A DNA stretch of 64,000 nucleotides from Acidiphilium sp. PA (GCF_026191915.1 NZ_JAIMBY010000001.1:124001-188000); one strand, 5' to 3'; positions 19,155 to 28,727 are shown, counted from the first letter of the stretch. A program made the numbers and translations. The notes: a model not told the origin generated them from the sequence alone.

Positions 19155-19754
19155 ATGCGACGTGAAATCCGCCCCGCGCTCTCGCTCGTCCTGCTGTTCA
19201 CCCTCGTGCTCGGTGTCGCGCTACCCGCCGCCTTCACCGGCCTTGCCCAGGCGGTGCTGCCGTTCCAGGCCAACGGCAGCCTGCTCGAACGCAACGGTCA
19301 GATCATCGGCTCCGCGCTGATCGGTCAGAGTTTCGCCGGCCCCACCTGGTTCACCCCGCGTCCCTCGGCCCTGACCGGCACCGATGCCGCGGGCAAGACC
19401 ATCGCCACCCCGTACGACGCCGCGGAATCCGGCGGCTCATCCTCAGGCCCGACCAACGCGGGCATGATCGCCCGCGTCAGATCCCGCATCGCTGCCTATC
19501 GAAAGACCTATGGTCCCGGCCCGGTGCCCGATGACGCCGTGACCACCAGCGGCTCCGGCCTCGATCCCGACATCTCGCTCGAAAACGCCCTACGCCAGGC
19601 GCCCGCCATTGCCGCCGCGCGCAAACTGCCGGCCGCCACAGTGACCGCACTGGTCAACCGCCTCGCGGCGCACCGCCTGTTCGGCGTCATCGGCACCGAT
19701 CATGTCAACGTCCTGAAGCTCAACCTTGCCTTGAGCCGCATCGGCGCGCCATGA
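19155..19754 (+). CDS. kdpC: Potassium-transporting ATPase subunit KdpC
   Basis: KdpC is a single-span subunit with a periplasmic domain that supports assembly and K+ affinity of KdpFABC. The 199-residue product has an N-terminal membrane segment (PALSLVLLFTLVLGVALPAA), then the family motifs GSALIGQSF, TWFTPRPSA, YDAAESGGSSSGPTN, SGLDPDISLENA and LFGVIGTDHVNVLKLNLAL. Length is typical (about 190-200). Confidence 0.97.
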   Translation: MRREIRPALSLVLLFTLVLGVALPAAFTGLAQAVLPFQANGSLLERNGQIIGSALIGQSFAGPTWFTPRPSALTGTDAAGKTIATPYDAAESGGSSSGPTNAGMIARVRSRIAAYRKTYGPGPVPDDAVTTSGSGLDPDISLENALRQAPAIAAARKLPAATVTALVNRLAAHRLFGVIGTDHVNVLKLNLALSRIGAP

Positions 19755-19763
19755 TCGCGGCCC

Positions 19764-22364
19764 ATGGCATCCCCGGATACCGACCACCGGCCCGATCCTG
19801 ACGCCCTGCTGGCGGCGGCGGCCAGCGAGCATCACGGCCGGCTGAAAATCTTTCTCGGTGCCGCCCCCGGCGTCGGCAAGACGTGGGAGATGCTCGTCGC
19901 CGCGCGACAGAAACGCGACGAAGGCGTCGATGTGCTGGCCGGGCTGATCGAAACCCACGGCCGCGCCGAAACCGCCGCGCAGCTCCGCGATCTGCCGGTT
20001 TTGCCGCGCCGGCAGGTGCCATACCGGGGGCATGTGCTCGCGGAGTTCGACCTCGATGCCGCGATCGCGCGGCGCCCGGGTCTGCTGCTGGTCGATGAAC
20101 TCGCCCATACCAACGCGCCCGGCCTGCGCCATACCAAACGCTGGCAGGATGTCGCGGATGTGCTGCAAGCCGGCATCGATGTCTGGACCACGCTGAACGT
20201 CCAGCATCTGGAAAGCCTGAACGATCAGGTCGCCCGCATCACCGGCGTGCGCGTGGCGGAAACGCTGCCGGATACGGTGCTCGGCCTCGCCTCGGAAATC
20301 GAACTGATCGATCTGCCGCCGGCGGAATTGCGCGTCCGCCTCGAACAGGGCCGCATCTACCGGCCCGATCTCGCCCGCCGCGCCCTCGATGGGTTTTTCC
20401 GCGCCGGCAATCTCGCGTCGCTGCGCGAAATGGCGCTGCGGCGGGTCGCCCAGCATGTCGATCGCGACATCGCCAGCTACATGCGCGCCCGCGCCATCGC
20501 AGGTCCCTGGCCCGCCGCCGAACGCGTCATGGCGGTGGTCGAACCCGGTCCCGCCGCCGAACAAATCGTCCGCCACGCGGCCCGCCTGGCCGATGCGCTC
20601 CGCGCGCCCCTGCTCGCCTTTCACGCGGAAACCGAAGTCGGCGGCGGTGTCCAATCCGCCCTCGACCTCGCGATTCAGCTCGGCGGCACGGTCGAGACCA
20701 GTACCAACGCCGATGCCGCGGCCGCCGCGCTCGATGCGGCCGCGCGCCACAATGTCGCGCATATCGTCGTCGCGCGCGGACCCGCCGGCCTCTGGCGGCC
20801 ACGCGCGCTCTCGGCCCGGCTCGGCCGGCGGGCGCGCGCCTATTCGCTGCATGTCGTGCCCGATCCCGCGGCCCGGCCCGCCGTACCGAAATCGGCCAAG
20901 CCGCGCGCCAGCCTCACACCCTACGCGATCAGCCTGGGCGGCATGGCGCTGGCCACCATACTCGGATTTCTGTTGCGTGATCAGGTGCCGCATGATGCCA
21001 TGGGTTTCGTCTTCACCGGCATCGTGGTGGTTATCGCAAGCCGGTATGGGCGGCGCCTCGGCCTGTTTGCCGCCGTGGCGAGCTTCCTGCTGTGGAATTT
21101 CTTCTTTCTGCCGCCGGTCTTCACCCTGTCGGTGGGCGATCCGCGCGACGTGGTGGCGCTGATCGTTTTCCTCGCGGTCGGCCTGCTCACCGGCTCGCTC
21201 GCCGGGCGCGTGCGGGTCGAGGCGGAAGCGGCACGCAGCCGGGTCGATGCGCTGCGGCGCGTCGCGCTGTTCGGCCGCACCCTCGGCCGGGCCGTCGACG
21301 AGACCAGCCTGCGCACCGCGATCGAAACCGAAGCCGCCGCCCTGGCCGACCGCGCCGTGTTGCTGATGGCGGTGCGCAACACGCTGGCCGTCGACCCGCA
21401 ACTCGATGAACCAGCGCAGGCGGCCGCGGCATTCGCCTATGCCAATCGCGTCGCCACCGGGGCCGGCACCATCACCCTGCCCGCCGTGCCCTGGCGCTTT
21501 CTGCCGCTCGCGACCGAAGCCGGCGTGCTCGGCGTGCTCGGCGTGCAACCGAGGGCGCCGATCACCGAACCCCTGGCCCAGGCGCTGGCCGCGCTGGCCG
21601 ATCAATCCGCCATGGCGACCGAACGGCTGCGCCTCGCCGCCCGCGCTGCCGAAGCCAACGCCCAGGCATCCACCCAGAAGCTGCGCACCGCGCTGCTCTC
21701 GTCGCTGTCGCATGATTTGCGCACGCCGCTCACCAGCATCCGGGGCGCCGCCGAAACGCTCGCCGGTTCAGCCGGCAGTCTGAACGAGTCCATCCGCGCC
21801 GATCTGCTCGCCAGCATCGTGCAGGACGTCGGCCGGATGACCCGCTTCCTCGCCAACATCACCGGCATGGCGCGGATCGAGACCGGTGAGATCGTCGCCC
21901 GCCGTGAAGCCGTCGACCTCACCGCGTTGATCGAGGCCGCCATCGCCCGCGTGCCGGAAGCGTTCCACGCCGCGGTCAATCTGCCGGGCAATGCGCGAAC
22001 GGTCCTGGCCGATCCGGCGCTGCTCGAACAGATTGTCGTCAACCTCCTCGAAAACGCGATCAAATATGCGCCGGACGGCTCGTCGATCACCATCCGCAGC
22101 GCGCTTGAGTCCAGCATGATCGCCCTGTCGGTGGCCGATGAAGGCATCGGCATCGATGCCGCCGACCTGCCCCATGTGTTCGACAGTTTTTTCCGCGCGG
22201 CCCGCGGCGACCGGATTGCCCCCGGCACCGGCCTCGGCCTCGCCATCGCGCGCGCCTTCGTGGACGTCATGGACGGCACGATCACCGCAACCTCGCCCCG
22301 CCCCGACCGGCCGCGCGATGCGCTGCCGGGTACGGTCGTGACGCTGCGCCTCCCCGCGCCGTAG
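19764..22364 (+). CDS. kdpD: Osmosensitive K+ channel histidine kinase KdpD
   Basis: KdpD senses K+ limitation and turgor and normally phosphorylates KdpE. The 866-residue protein has the N-terminal KdpD domain with Walker A GAAPGVGKTWEML (residues about 32-44) and VDELAHTNAPG, a universal-stress-protein-like domain (about 245-370), four membrane spans (about 390-490), a GAF-like region, the kinase H-box SSLSHDLRTPLTSIRG near 650, the N-box LLENAIKYAPDG and the G-box DEGIGIDAADLPH with GTGLGLAIA. It ends the kdp operon. No kdpE follows; the next gene is a convergent desaturase 13 bases away. Confidence 0.95.
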   Translation: MASPDTDHRPDPDALLAAAASEHHGRLKIFLGAAPGVGKTWEMLVAARQKRDEGVDVLAGLIETHGRAETAAQLRDLPVLPRRQVPYRGHVLAEFDLDAAIARRPGLLLVDELAHTNAPGLRHTKRWQDVADVLQAGIDVWTTLNVQHLESLNDQVARITGVRVAETLPDTVLGLASEIELIDLPPAELRVRLEQGRIYRPDLARRALDGFFRAGNLASLREMALRRVAQHVDRDIASYMRARAIAGPWPAAERVMAVVEPGPAAEQIVRHAARLADALRAPLLAFHAETEVGGGVQSALDLAIQLGGTVETSTNADAAAAALDAAARHNVAHIVVARGPAGLWRPRALSARLGRRARAYSLHVVPDPAARPAVPKSAKPRASLTPYAISLGGMALATILGFLLRDQVPHDAMGFVFTGIVVVIASRYGRRLGLFAAVASFLLWNFFFLPPVFTLSVGDPRDVVALIVFLAVGLLTGSLAGRVRVEAEAARSRVDALRRVALFGRTLGRAVDETSLRTAIETEAAALADRAVLLMAVRNTLAVDPQLDEPAQAAAAFAYANRVATGAGTITLPAVPWRFLPLATEAGVLGVLGVQPRAPITEPLAQALAALADQSAMATERLRLAARAAEANAQASTQKLRTALLSSLSHDLRTPLTSIRGAAETLAGSAGSLNESIRADLLASIVQDVGRMTRFLANITGMARIETGEIVARREAVDLTALIEAAIARVPEAFHAAVNLPGNARTVLADPALLEQIVVNLLENAIKYAPDGSSITIRSALESSMIALSVADEGIGIDAADLPHVFDSFFRAARGDRIAPGTGLGLAIARAFVDVMDGTITATSPRPDRPRDALPGTVVTLRLPAP

Positions 22365-22377
22365 CCCGATCGGCGGA

Positions 22378-23367
22378 TCAGCCGGCCTGTGAACCGAACG
22401 GCACCAGCTTGCGCCGTTCCGTGTCCCACAACGCCAGGCGGGCGCATTTAAGGCTGGCCCGGAAGGTGAGCCGTGGCGCCTGCTGAAACGCCGGGTTCGC
22501 CTCGTGGCAGGCGCGCAGCCGGTAGTTCGGAATGCGGCTCGACAGGTGATGGATGTGGTGAAACCCGATGTTGCCCGTCATCCAGTGCAGCACGCGCGGC
22601 AGATCATAGAACGAGGCACCGGCGAGTGCGGCGGTCTGAAAATCCCACTGCGGCCGCGATTCCCAATACGCATCCTCGAACTGATGCTGGATATAGAACA
22701 GCCAGACCCCGATGGTCGCGGCCAGCAACGTGACCGGCAGCCACCCGCACAGCACGGCGATCGGACCCAAGGTCACGATCAGCGTCACCAGCATGGCCGC
22801 GAGTGCCGCGTTGGTGCCGAGCACGCTCAGCCAGTCCCGCCAGCGGCGCCGCGGATTGCCGGTGGGGATGCGGTTGCTGATCAGAAACAGCCACACCGGT
22901 CCGAGCCCGAACAGCACGGCCGGATGGCGATACAACCGGTATTGCAGCCGCCGCCAGCGCGGCAAAGCCTGATATTCCGCAATCGTCAGCGTCGTGATAT
23001 CGCCGACCCCACGCCGGTCCAGATTACCGGTATGCGCGTGATGAACCGCGTGCGACGCGCGCCACGCGGTATAGGGCGTCAGCGTCAGCACGCCGAGCAG
23101 CAGGCCAACCGCGTCATTGGCCCAGCGCCGCGAAAAAAATGAGCCATGGCCGCAATCGTGCTGAAACATGAACAGACGTAACAGCAGGACGCCGCCGATC
23201 GGAAACAACAGCATGCCCGCCCAATACCCGTGGTCGAGCGCCACCAGCATCAGCCCCATCACCGCGATGAACGGCACCAGGGTGGTCGCCAGTTGAAACA
23301 AGGCAAGACGCGTATCCGGTTTCAGGTATGGCGCGATCATCGCGCGCCAGGAGACATCTGATGACAT
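22378..23367 (-). CDS. Membrane fatty acid desaturase
   Basis: A non-haem diiron acyl-lipid desaturase of the FADS-like family. The 329-residue product (from ATG 23367) shows three histidine boxes: HDCGHGSFF (near residue 73), HAVHHAHTG (near 110) and HIHHLSSRIPNY (near 265). Between the boxes lie paired membrane spans. It probably introduces double bonds into membrane lipids (delta-12/15-like motif spacing, exact position unknown). A longer frame starts at ATG 23412; neither start has a convincing ribosome-binding site. It is convergent with kdpD, and the next gene upstream on this strand is the sigma-54 activator. Confidence 0.85.
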   Translation of the reverse strand: MSSDVSWRAMIAPYLKPDTRLALFQLATTLVPFIAVMGLMLVALDHGYWAGMLLFPIGGVLLLRLFMFQHDCGHGSFFSRRWANDAVGLLLGVLTLTPYTAWRASHAVHHAHTGNLDRRGVGDITTLTIAEYQALPRWRRLQYRLYRHPAVLFGLGPVWLFLISNRIPTGNPRRRWRDWLSVLGTNAALAAMLVTLIVTLGPIAVLCGWLPVTLLAATIGVWLFYIQHQFEDAYWESRPQWDFQTAALAGASFYDLPRVLHWMTGNIGFHHIHHLSSRIPNYRLRACHEANPAFQQAPRLTFRASLKCARLALWDTERRKLVPFGSQAG

Positions 23368-23492
23368 GGGATATTCGATACATGAAGGGTGAAGATGAGC
23401 GGAGGCATTCAATCGGCTGGACGGTAACCGCTTCTGCCCGGTCTTTGGTTAATGTGCGGCCCATCATAAAGCAGGATGCCCCCGCTTGTCGA

Positions 23493-25457
23493 TCAGTGCG
23501 AACCCGCCCGCCCCAATCGGCGGTGCAACGTGCTGCGCGACACGCCGAGCAGCCGCGCCGCCCCGGAGATGTTGCCCCCGGCGGCCTCGATCGCGCGATG
23601 CATCGCCTCCGCCTCGATATCGACCAGCCGGCCCGAGGCGGGCGCGTCATCGGCCGCACCCCCCCGCATATCGAGCGGAATTTCATCGATCCCAACGTCC
23701 GCGCTCTCCCCCGCGAGCAGCAGCGATTCGACCAGATTGCGCAGTTCACGCACATTGCCCGGCCAATGATAGGCGCGCAGCACGGCCAATAGCGCCGGGC
23801 CGAACCGGCGGGGCGGCACGCCGTGCCGCGCCGCCACGCTGGCGTTAAAATGCTCGATCAGCAGATCGACATCGCCGCTCCGCGCGCGTAACGGCGGCAC
23901 GGTGATCGAGGTCACGTTGATCCGATAGAACAGATCCCGCCGAAACCGCCCCGCCGCCACCTCGTCGCGCAAATCGCGGTTGGTCATGGCGACCAGCCGG
24001 ACCGCGACCTTGCGCGGCGTGGTATCACCGAGCCGATAAATCACGCCCTCCTCCAGCGCCCGCAGCAGCAGCGGTTGCAATTCGAGCGGCAGTTCGCCGA
24101 TCTCATCGAGGCACAACGTGCCGCCGTCGGCGAGCTCGAACCGCCCCGGGCGGCCATCCGCCGTGGCACCGGTGAACGCGCCTTTGACATGGCCGAACAA
24201 TTCGGCGCCGATCAGATCTTTCGAAGCCGCGCCGCAATTGAACACGACGAAGGGCGCCGAGAAATCAAGACTGCCGTGCATGGCCCGCGCGAGCAACTCC
24301 TTGCCCACACCGGTCTCGCCATGGATCAATACCGGCACACGGTGCCGTGCGAGCTGTTCGGCCCGCCGGGTTGCCTGCAGCATGGCGGCGCTGGCCCCGA
24401 TGATGTGATGAAACGCGCTGCGGCTCGCATCCGCCTCAGACCCCGCCGGCGGCGCCGCGAGTTTGGCGGGCCGGTTGCGGGCCGGCACCACGATCATCGC
24501 CCCCACGGTACGATCATCGAGCACCACGGGGTCGAACGCGCCGTCCGCGCGCAAAGGCTCGGGCATCCGGTCGAACCAGCGCTCCACCGGCTGATCGGGA
24601 TCGAAACCGGCCAGGGTCTCGCCAAGCCCCGGCAACGCGCCTTTGCCGTTGGAATAGACGATCCGCCCGCTGCGATCGATCGCGAGCAACTCGGCGTTGC
24701 CGATCATCGGCATGCGCTGAAGGCAGCGTTCCAGCAGGCGCACCCGCTCGCGCCCGCTGCGTTCGGCAAGCGCGGTCTCGATCTGGCGCGCGGTCGCCAC
24801 CGCAAGCGAAAGATTGCCGCGCTGGTAGGTCGAGGGCGGACCCGAAATATCGACCACGCCGAGAATCCGCCCGCTCCCCGGTTCGCGGACCGGCGCGGCC
24901 GCACAGGTCCAGCTTTTGATGCCCTCGCAGAAATGCTCGGTGGCGTGCACCTGAGCCGGCTGGCCGGTTGCCAGGGCCGTACCGATCCCGTTGGTGCCAA
25001 TCACATCCTCGCGCCAGTGCCCCCCGGCGACTAGGTGTATCCGCTCGCCCTGCCCCAGCGTGCGATGGTCCCCCACCGCTTCGAGCACGATCCCGTCGGG
25101 ATCGGTCAGCAGCATCATGCAGTTCGAACCGGCGAACACATCGGCGATCCGCTGAAACAGATCACGCGAGGCCGCGATCAGGTCGCGGTTGCGATGGCGC
25201 AGGGTCAGGATCGAATCGCCCTGTGCTGCGATCGGTGCGGCCCGGCCGGTCGGATTGACGCCGAGGGCCAGGCTCCGCTGCCAGGACGAGACAACAACAT
25301 GGCCCAGCGGAATCGCTGCCTCAGGTTCGCCGGTCAGAAACCGCTCCCACGCCCACATCGCATCCCGGTCCGGCAGCGCCTCGGCACGCGTCGCCAGGTC
25401 CGTGCGCACCCGCGTCCGGTCAGCGTCGATCGGCTCGTTGATCCGCCGTTTCGGCAA
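23493..25457 (-). CDS. Sigma-54-dependent activator (AcoR/MimR-like), last gene of the monooxygenase operon
   Basis: This enhancer-binding protein should activate the sigma-54 promoter(s) of the monooxygenase genes. Of 654 residues, about 90-240 form a GAF-type sensor (REDVIGTNGIGTALATGQPAQ, CAAAPVREP). A PAS-like part (about 250-320) follows. The AAA+ domain (about 355-580) has Walker A HGETGVGKELLARA, the sigma-54-contacting GAFTGA, Walker B GGTLCLDEIG and an arginine-finger region. The C-terminal Fis-type helix-turn-helix is GGNISGAARLLGVSRSTLHRRL. The start is a TTG (25455-25457) with a perfect GGAGG 5 bases upstream; the next Met is 33 residues on. It follows the chaperonin gene by 12 bases. 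The inducer is unknown. Confidence 0.9.
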   Translation of the reverse strand: MPKRRINEPIDADRTRVRTDLATRAEALPDRDAMWAWERFLTGEPEAAIPLGHVVVSSWQRSLALGVNPTGRAAPIAAQGDSILTLRHRNRDLIAASRDLFQRIADVFAGSNCMMLLTDPDGIVLEAVGDHRTLGQGERIHLVAGGHWREDVIGTNGIGTALATGQPAQVHATEHFCEGIKSWTCAAAPVREPGSGRILGVVDISGPPSTYQRGNLSLAVATARQIETALAERSGRERVRLLERCLQRMPMIGNAELLAIDRSGRIVYSNGKGALPGLGETLAGFDPDQPVERWFDRMPEPLRADGAFDPVVLDDRTVGAMIVVPARNRPAKLAAPPAGSEADASRSAFHHIIGASAAMLQATRRAEQLARHRVPVLIHGETGVGKELLARAMHGSLDFSAPFVVFNCGAASKDLIGAELFGHVKGAFTGATADGRPGRFELADGGTLCLDEIGELPLELQPLLLRALEEGVIYRLGDTTPRKVAVRLVAMTNRDLRDEVAAGRFRRDLFYRINVTSITVPPLRARSGDVDLLIEHFNASVAARHGVPPRRFGPALLAVLRAYHWPGNVRELRNLVESLLLAGESADVGIDEIPLDMRGGAADDAPASGRLVDIEAEAMHRAIEAAGGNISGAARLLGVSRSTLHRRLGRAGSH

Positions 25458-25469
25458 TCCAGCCTCCGG

Positions 25470-27101
25470 TCATGCCCTCCCGAGCAACTCGGCGCCGCCG
25501 CCCAGCGCAGGGCCCGCCGTCGGGTCGTCGTAATCGGGTTTATCCGCGATCAGCGTATGCGTGGTCAGGATCAGGGACGCCACCGAAACCGCATTGCGTA
25601 GCGCGCTGATGCTGACCCGCACCGGATCGATGATGCCGGCCGCCTCCATGGCCACCATCCTGCCGCTCCGCGCGTCAAGTCCGGTGCCCGGCAGCGCGGC
25701 CGTCACCTGCGCCACCATCGCCTCGGCGTCGAAGCCGCTGTTGGCCGCAATCGCCGCCAGCGGCGCGGTCAGCGCATCGCGCAGCAGCAGCGCGCCGGCC
25801 CGCGCGCCGTTCAACAGCTTCGCGTTCGTGTTCAAACTCGGCGCGATCTGCGCCAGCGCCGTGCCGCCACCGGCCACCACGCCCTCGGCAATCGCCGCGC
25901 GCGCGGCTGCCAATGAATCCTCGATCAGCTGGGCATGGCGCTTCTGCGCCACCGGCGTCGCACCGCCCGCCATGATCGTCGCGGTGCCACCCGAGAGCTT
26001 GGCAAGACGCTGTTCGAGCTTGTCGCGATCGATGTCGTTGGGCGCCAGATCGACCTGGCGGCGCACCTGCTCGCGCCGTGCCGCGATCGCGGCAAGATCG
26101 CCGCCGCCGCCCGAAATCACCGTCATGCCCGCGCCGACGCGCACCTGCCGCGCACTGCCCAGATCGGCGCGGCTGGCATTGGCGATCGTGCCGCCCAGTT
26201 CACGCGCAATCACGCGCCCGCCGGTGATGATCGCGATATCCTCGAGCATCGCCTTGCGCCAATGGCCATACTCGGGCGGATGAATGGCAGCGACCGGCAC
26301 GCCGCCCGCACGGTCCGCCAGCAGCGCCATCACCGCGGCCGGTGCCACCTCCTCGGCGATCACCAGCAGCGGCTGGTTGCTCGCACCCACCAGCGCGCGG
26401 ATCTGTTCGATCTCGGCGGCGGTGGTGATTTTCAGGTCGGTCATCAGGATCAGCGGATCGTCGAGCACCGCCTGCATGCGCTCCACATCGGTGACCATGT
26501 GATGGGAAATATAGCCGCGGTCGAAGCCCATGCCGTCAACCACATCGAGCATCGTCTCCACCGTCGCGCTGTTCTCGACGGTGACGATCCCCTGCGGCCC
26601 GGCCCGCTCGATCGCCTCGGCCACCAGCGCGCCGGTCGCCGCATCGTTCGCGGCGATCGTCGCCACCGCCCGCATCTCGGCCGCATCGCGCAGCGGCCGG
26701 GCACGGGCGCGCAGGGCGGCGATCACCTCCTCCGCCGCCGCCTCGATCCCGGCGACGAGTTCCACGGCATTATCGCCCGCCGCCATCCGCGCGAGGCCCT
26801 TCTGCACCAGCGCATCGGCCAGCACCGTCGCGGTCGTGGTGCCATCGCCCGCCTCGAGATTGGTCTGAGCGGAAACCTCGCGCAGGATCTGCGCCCCCAT
26901 GTTCTCGAACCGGCACGCAAGCTCGACCTCGGCGGCGATCGAGACGCCATCACGCGAGACCATCGGCGTGCCGATCGGCCGGTCGATGATCGCGTTCATG
27001 CCGCGCGGCCCCATGGTGCCACGCACCGCCCGGGCCAGTTGCGCGACGCCACGCCCCAGCGCGGCGCGCGCGTCATCGTCGTGGAGCATCATCTTGGCCA
27101 T
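25470..27101 (-). CDS. prmG: GroEL-like chaperonin dedicated to the diiron monooxygenase (MimG/PrmG type)
   Basis: A divergent Hsp60 paralogue of 543 residues. It keeps the ATPase signature LEAGDGTTTATVLADALV (residues about 83-100) and the equatorial GRGVAQLARAVRGTMGPRGMN. It lacks the C-terminal GGM repeat of housekeeping GroEL, ending instead in GGGAELLGRA. No groES is present. In mycobacterial Mim systems a specific chaperonin-like protein is needed for soluble, active hydroxylase (established for MimG). Its place here, between the coupling protein and the regulator, supports the same role. GGGA lies 6 bases before ATG 27101. A hairpin repeat (27132-27155) separates it from the coupling-protein gene. 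Confidence 0.92.
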   Translation of the reverse strand: MAKMMLHDDDARAALGRGVAQLARAVRGTMGPRGMNAIIDRPIGTPMVSRDGVSIAAEVELACRFENMGAQILREVSAQTNLEAGDGTTTATVLADALVQKGLARMAAGDNAVELVAGIEAAAEEVIAALRARARPLRDAAEMRAVATIAANDAATGALVAEAIERAGPQGIVTVENSATVETMLDVVDGMGFDRGYISHHMVTDVERMQAVLDDPLILMTDLKITTAAEIEQIRALVGASNQPLLVIAEEVAPAAVMALLADRAGGVPVAAIHPPEYGHWRKAMLEDIAIITGGRVIARELGGTIANASRADLGSARQVRVGAGMTVISGGGGDLAAIAARREQVRRQVDLAPNDIDRDKLEQRLAKLSGGTATIMAGGATPVAQKRHAQLIEDSLAAARAAIAEGVVAGGGTALAQIAPSLNTNAKLLNGARAGALLLRDALTAPLAAIAANSGFDAEAMVAQVTAALPGTGLDARSGRMVAMEAAGIIDPVRVSISALRNAVSVASLILTTHTLIADKPDYDDPTAGPALGGGAELLGRA

Positions 27102-27131
27102 GCGTTTCCCTTTTTATTATTGGTAGAAAGC

Positions 27132-27155
27132 GCTTCTTTTCTGTAAAAGAGAAGC
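27132..27155. repeat. Palindromic repeat inside the monooxygenase operon
   Basis: GCTTCTTTT-CTGT-AAAAGAGAAGC, an almost perfect hairpin followed by an A-tract on the plus strand, sits in the 127-base gap between the coupling-protein and chaperonin genes. It shares sequence with the two hairpins at 53372-53397 and 53468-53491, so it looks like a dispersed element. On the minus transcript it could act as a partial terminator or RNA-stability element. Confidence 0.7.
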
Positions 27156-27228
27156 AAAAACGTCGTCGGATCAGGCCGGTGCCGTCATTGCAGGCGGCAC
27201 CGGCCAGGCGATCAGTCGTCGTCGGGGA

Positions 27229-27594
27229 TCAGTCGTATTTGATGTATTCCATCGCCTCGTCCATGTCGCCGAACAACACAACGGTGTTGTCATCGACCAT
27301 CACCATGCGGCCATAATGGGTCGAGGTGGAAATCTCGAACAGATAAGGCGTCATGACACGGCCGAGTGCTTCGGAAATCTCGTCCATCTTGAACGTCATC
27401 TTGCCTTCGCCATCGATGCGGATGAGCGCCGGCTGGTAGGTCACCGAAATGCCCGGCTTTTCAGCCATCACATCGGCAATCGCGCGGGCTTCGACACTGT
27501 CGTTCATGGTCACGCCGCACTGGTGCGAAATCGTGCCCTCGAACTGCATGTCCTTCATCGATTTGAAGATCGTCGCGGTATGAGCTTGAGCCAT
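27229..27594 (-). CDS. prmD: Monooxygenase coupling/regulatory protein (MmoB/PrmD/MimD family)
   Basis: A small cofactor-free effector that binds the hydroxylase and gates electron and substrate access. The 121-residue protein fits the family in length and sequence style: VTMNDSVEARAIADVMAEKPG, VTYQPALIRIDGEGKMTFKMDEISEALGR and a C-terminal tail ending MEYIKYD. AAAGGA lies 8 bases before ATG 27594. It follows the beta-subunit gene by 24 bases, within the A-B-C-D order of propane monooxygenase operons. Confidence 0.92.
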   Translation of the reverse strand: MAQAHTATIFKSMKDMQFEGTISHQCGVTMNDSVEARAIADVMAEKPGISVTYQPALIRIDGEGKMTFKMDEISEALGRVMTPYLFEISTSTHYGRMVMVDDNTVVLFGDMDEAMEYIKYD

Positions 27595-27618
27595 GGGGTC
27601 TATCCTTTATTATAACGA

Positions 27619-28701
27619 TTACTGATCCAGCGTGGCACGAACATCGAAGCCGATCTCAGCCGCGATCGCGCGCACCCGGTTTTTCGCGAGATCGAGCGCA
27701 TCGGCGAACTGAGCGACCTTGACCCGCGGTTGCGACCAGATCGGCTGCAGATGATGCGCCGCATCGAGCGCGAGCGAGCCGTGCTTGTGCATCCATTGCA
27801 CCAGGATGGCCCGGTTACTGTCGCCATGGTCCGGGTCGAGCACCAGGATGTGAAACAGCTCGACCGCATTGGCGAGGTTGCGCTCGTAATCACCCTCGGC
27901 CGCCGCCACCACCGCCGGTGTCATGAAATCGTTCTGCGCCGCCGCCATCTGCATGACGAACCCGCTGCGGAACAATTCACCGACCAGGGGCTCGAACACG
28001 ATGTTGGTGGCGAAATACTGCTCCAGATAGTCGGTCGCCCCCATCACCGCCTCGGTCGCGTGGCGCGTCCCCTGCCAGATCGGGTCTTCGAGCCAATGCT
28101 GCTTGCCCGCATCAAGATCGATGCCCTCGATATCGAGCGCGAGTTCGCCCAGATACAGCGTCAGATCCTGCGAGAACCGCAGTTTGTACGAGGAATTCGT
28201 CAGGATCGCGTTATTGATCATCTGCGTATAGCCGTAGCGCTGCGCCTGCATCGTCGCCGTGCCCAGGCCGAATTCGGCATGTTTGTACGCGCCGAGATGA
28301 TCGGACAGCACCTTGACCCAGGCCCGGTCGAACCGCTTCGGCGCACCGGAGCGGCGGCCGTTTTCGATCAGGTTGCTGATCATGCCGACAATGGTGGACT
28401 GGCGCTGGTAATGGGTGCGTTCCCACTCCTGATCGACCGCGCGGAACTGATGCCAGTTGGACGATTTCAGCGCCGTCCAGGTCTTGTCATAGGTCGGCGT
28501 GCCATCGGCGAAGCTGATGATCCAGTCCTGCAGCAGATAACGCTCCGGATCGGGCTGCACATCGACCGTCATATCCTCGTAATGGCTCGCCTTTCGGCCC
28601 TTCGGCTCGAAATAATTGTATTTGCGGCTGTCCGAACCGGCGAAGGTGGCGGACCCGGCGGCGCCGGATTTCTGGGGTGACGGTGTCTCGGTGACGCTCA
28701 T
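27619..28701 (-). CDS. prmC: Diiron monooxygenase hydroxylase beta subunit (PrmC/MimC)
   Basis: The beta subunit packs against the alpha subunit in the (alpha-beta)2 hydroxylase and holds no iron site. The 360-residue protein has the family motifs GRKASHYEDMTVDVQPDPERY, WTALKSSNWHQFRAVDQEWERTHYQ, FGLGTATMQAQRYGYTQMIN and NIVFEPLVGELFRSGFVM. Length (about 360) matches PrmC/MimC. AGGAGA lies before ATG 28701. It sits between the reductase and the coupling-protein genes. Confidence 0.93.
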   Translation of the reverse strand: MSVTETPSPQKSGAAGSATFAGSDSRKYNYFEPKGRKASHYEDMTVDVQPDPERYLLQDWIISFADGTPTYDKTWTALKSSNWHQFRAVDQEWERTHYQRQSTIVGMISNLIENGRRSGAPKRFDRAWVKVLSDHLGAYKHAEFGLGTATMQAQRYGYTQMINNAILTNSSYKLRFSQDLTLYLGELALDIEGIDLDAGKQHWLEDPIWQGTRHATEAVMGATDYLEQYFATNIVFEPLVGELFRSGFVMQMAAAQNDFMTPAVVAAAEGDYERNLANAVELFHILVLDPDHGDSNRAILVQWMHKHGSLALDAAHHLQPIWSQPRVKVAQFADALDLAKNRVRAIAAEIGFDVRATLDQ

Positions 28702-28727
28702 CGTGTCTCTCCTGATTATCGTTGATC

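Noticed and set aside
19590-21713. 707-codon minus-strand frame opposite kdpD
   Set aside because: Antisense shadow; KdpD motifs are on the plus strand.
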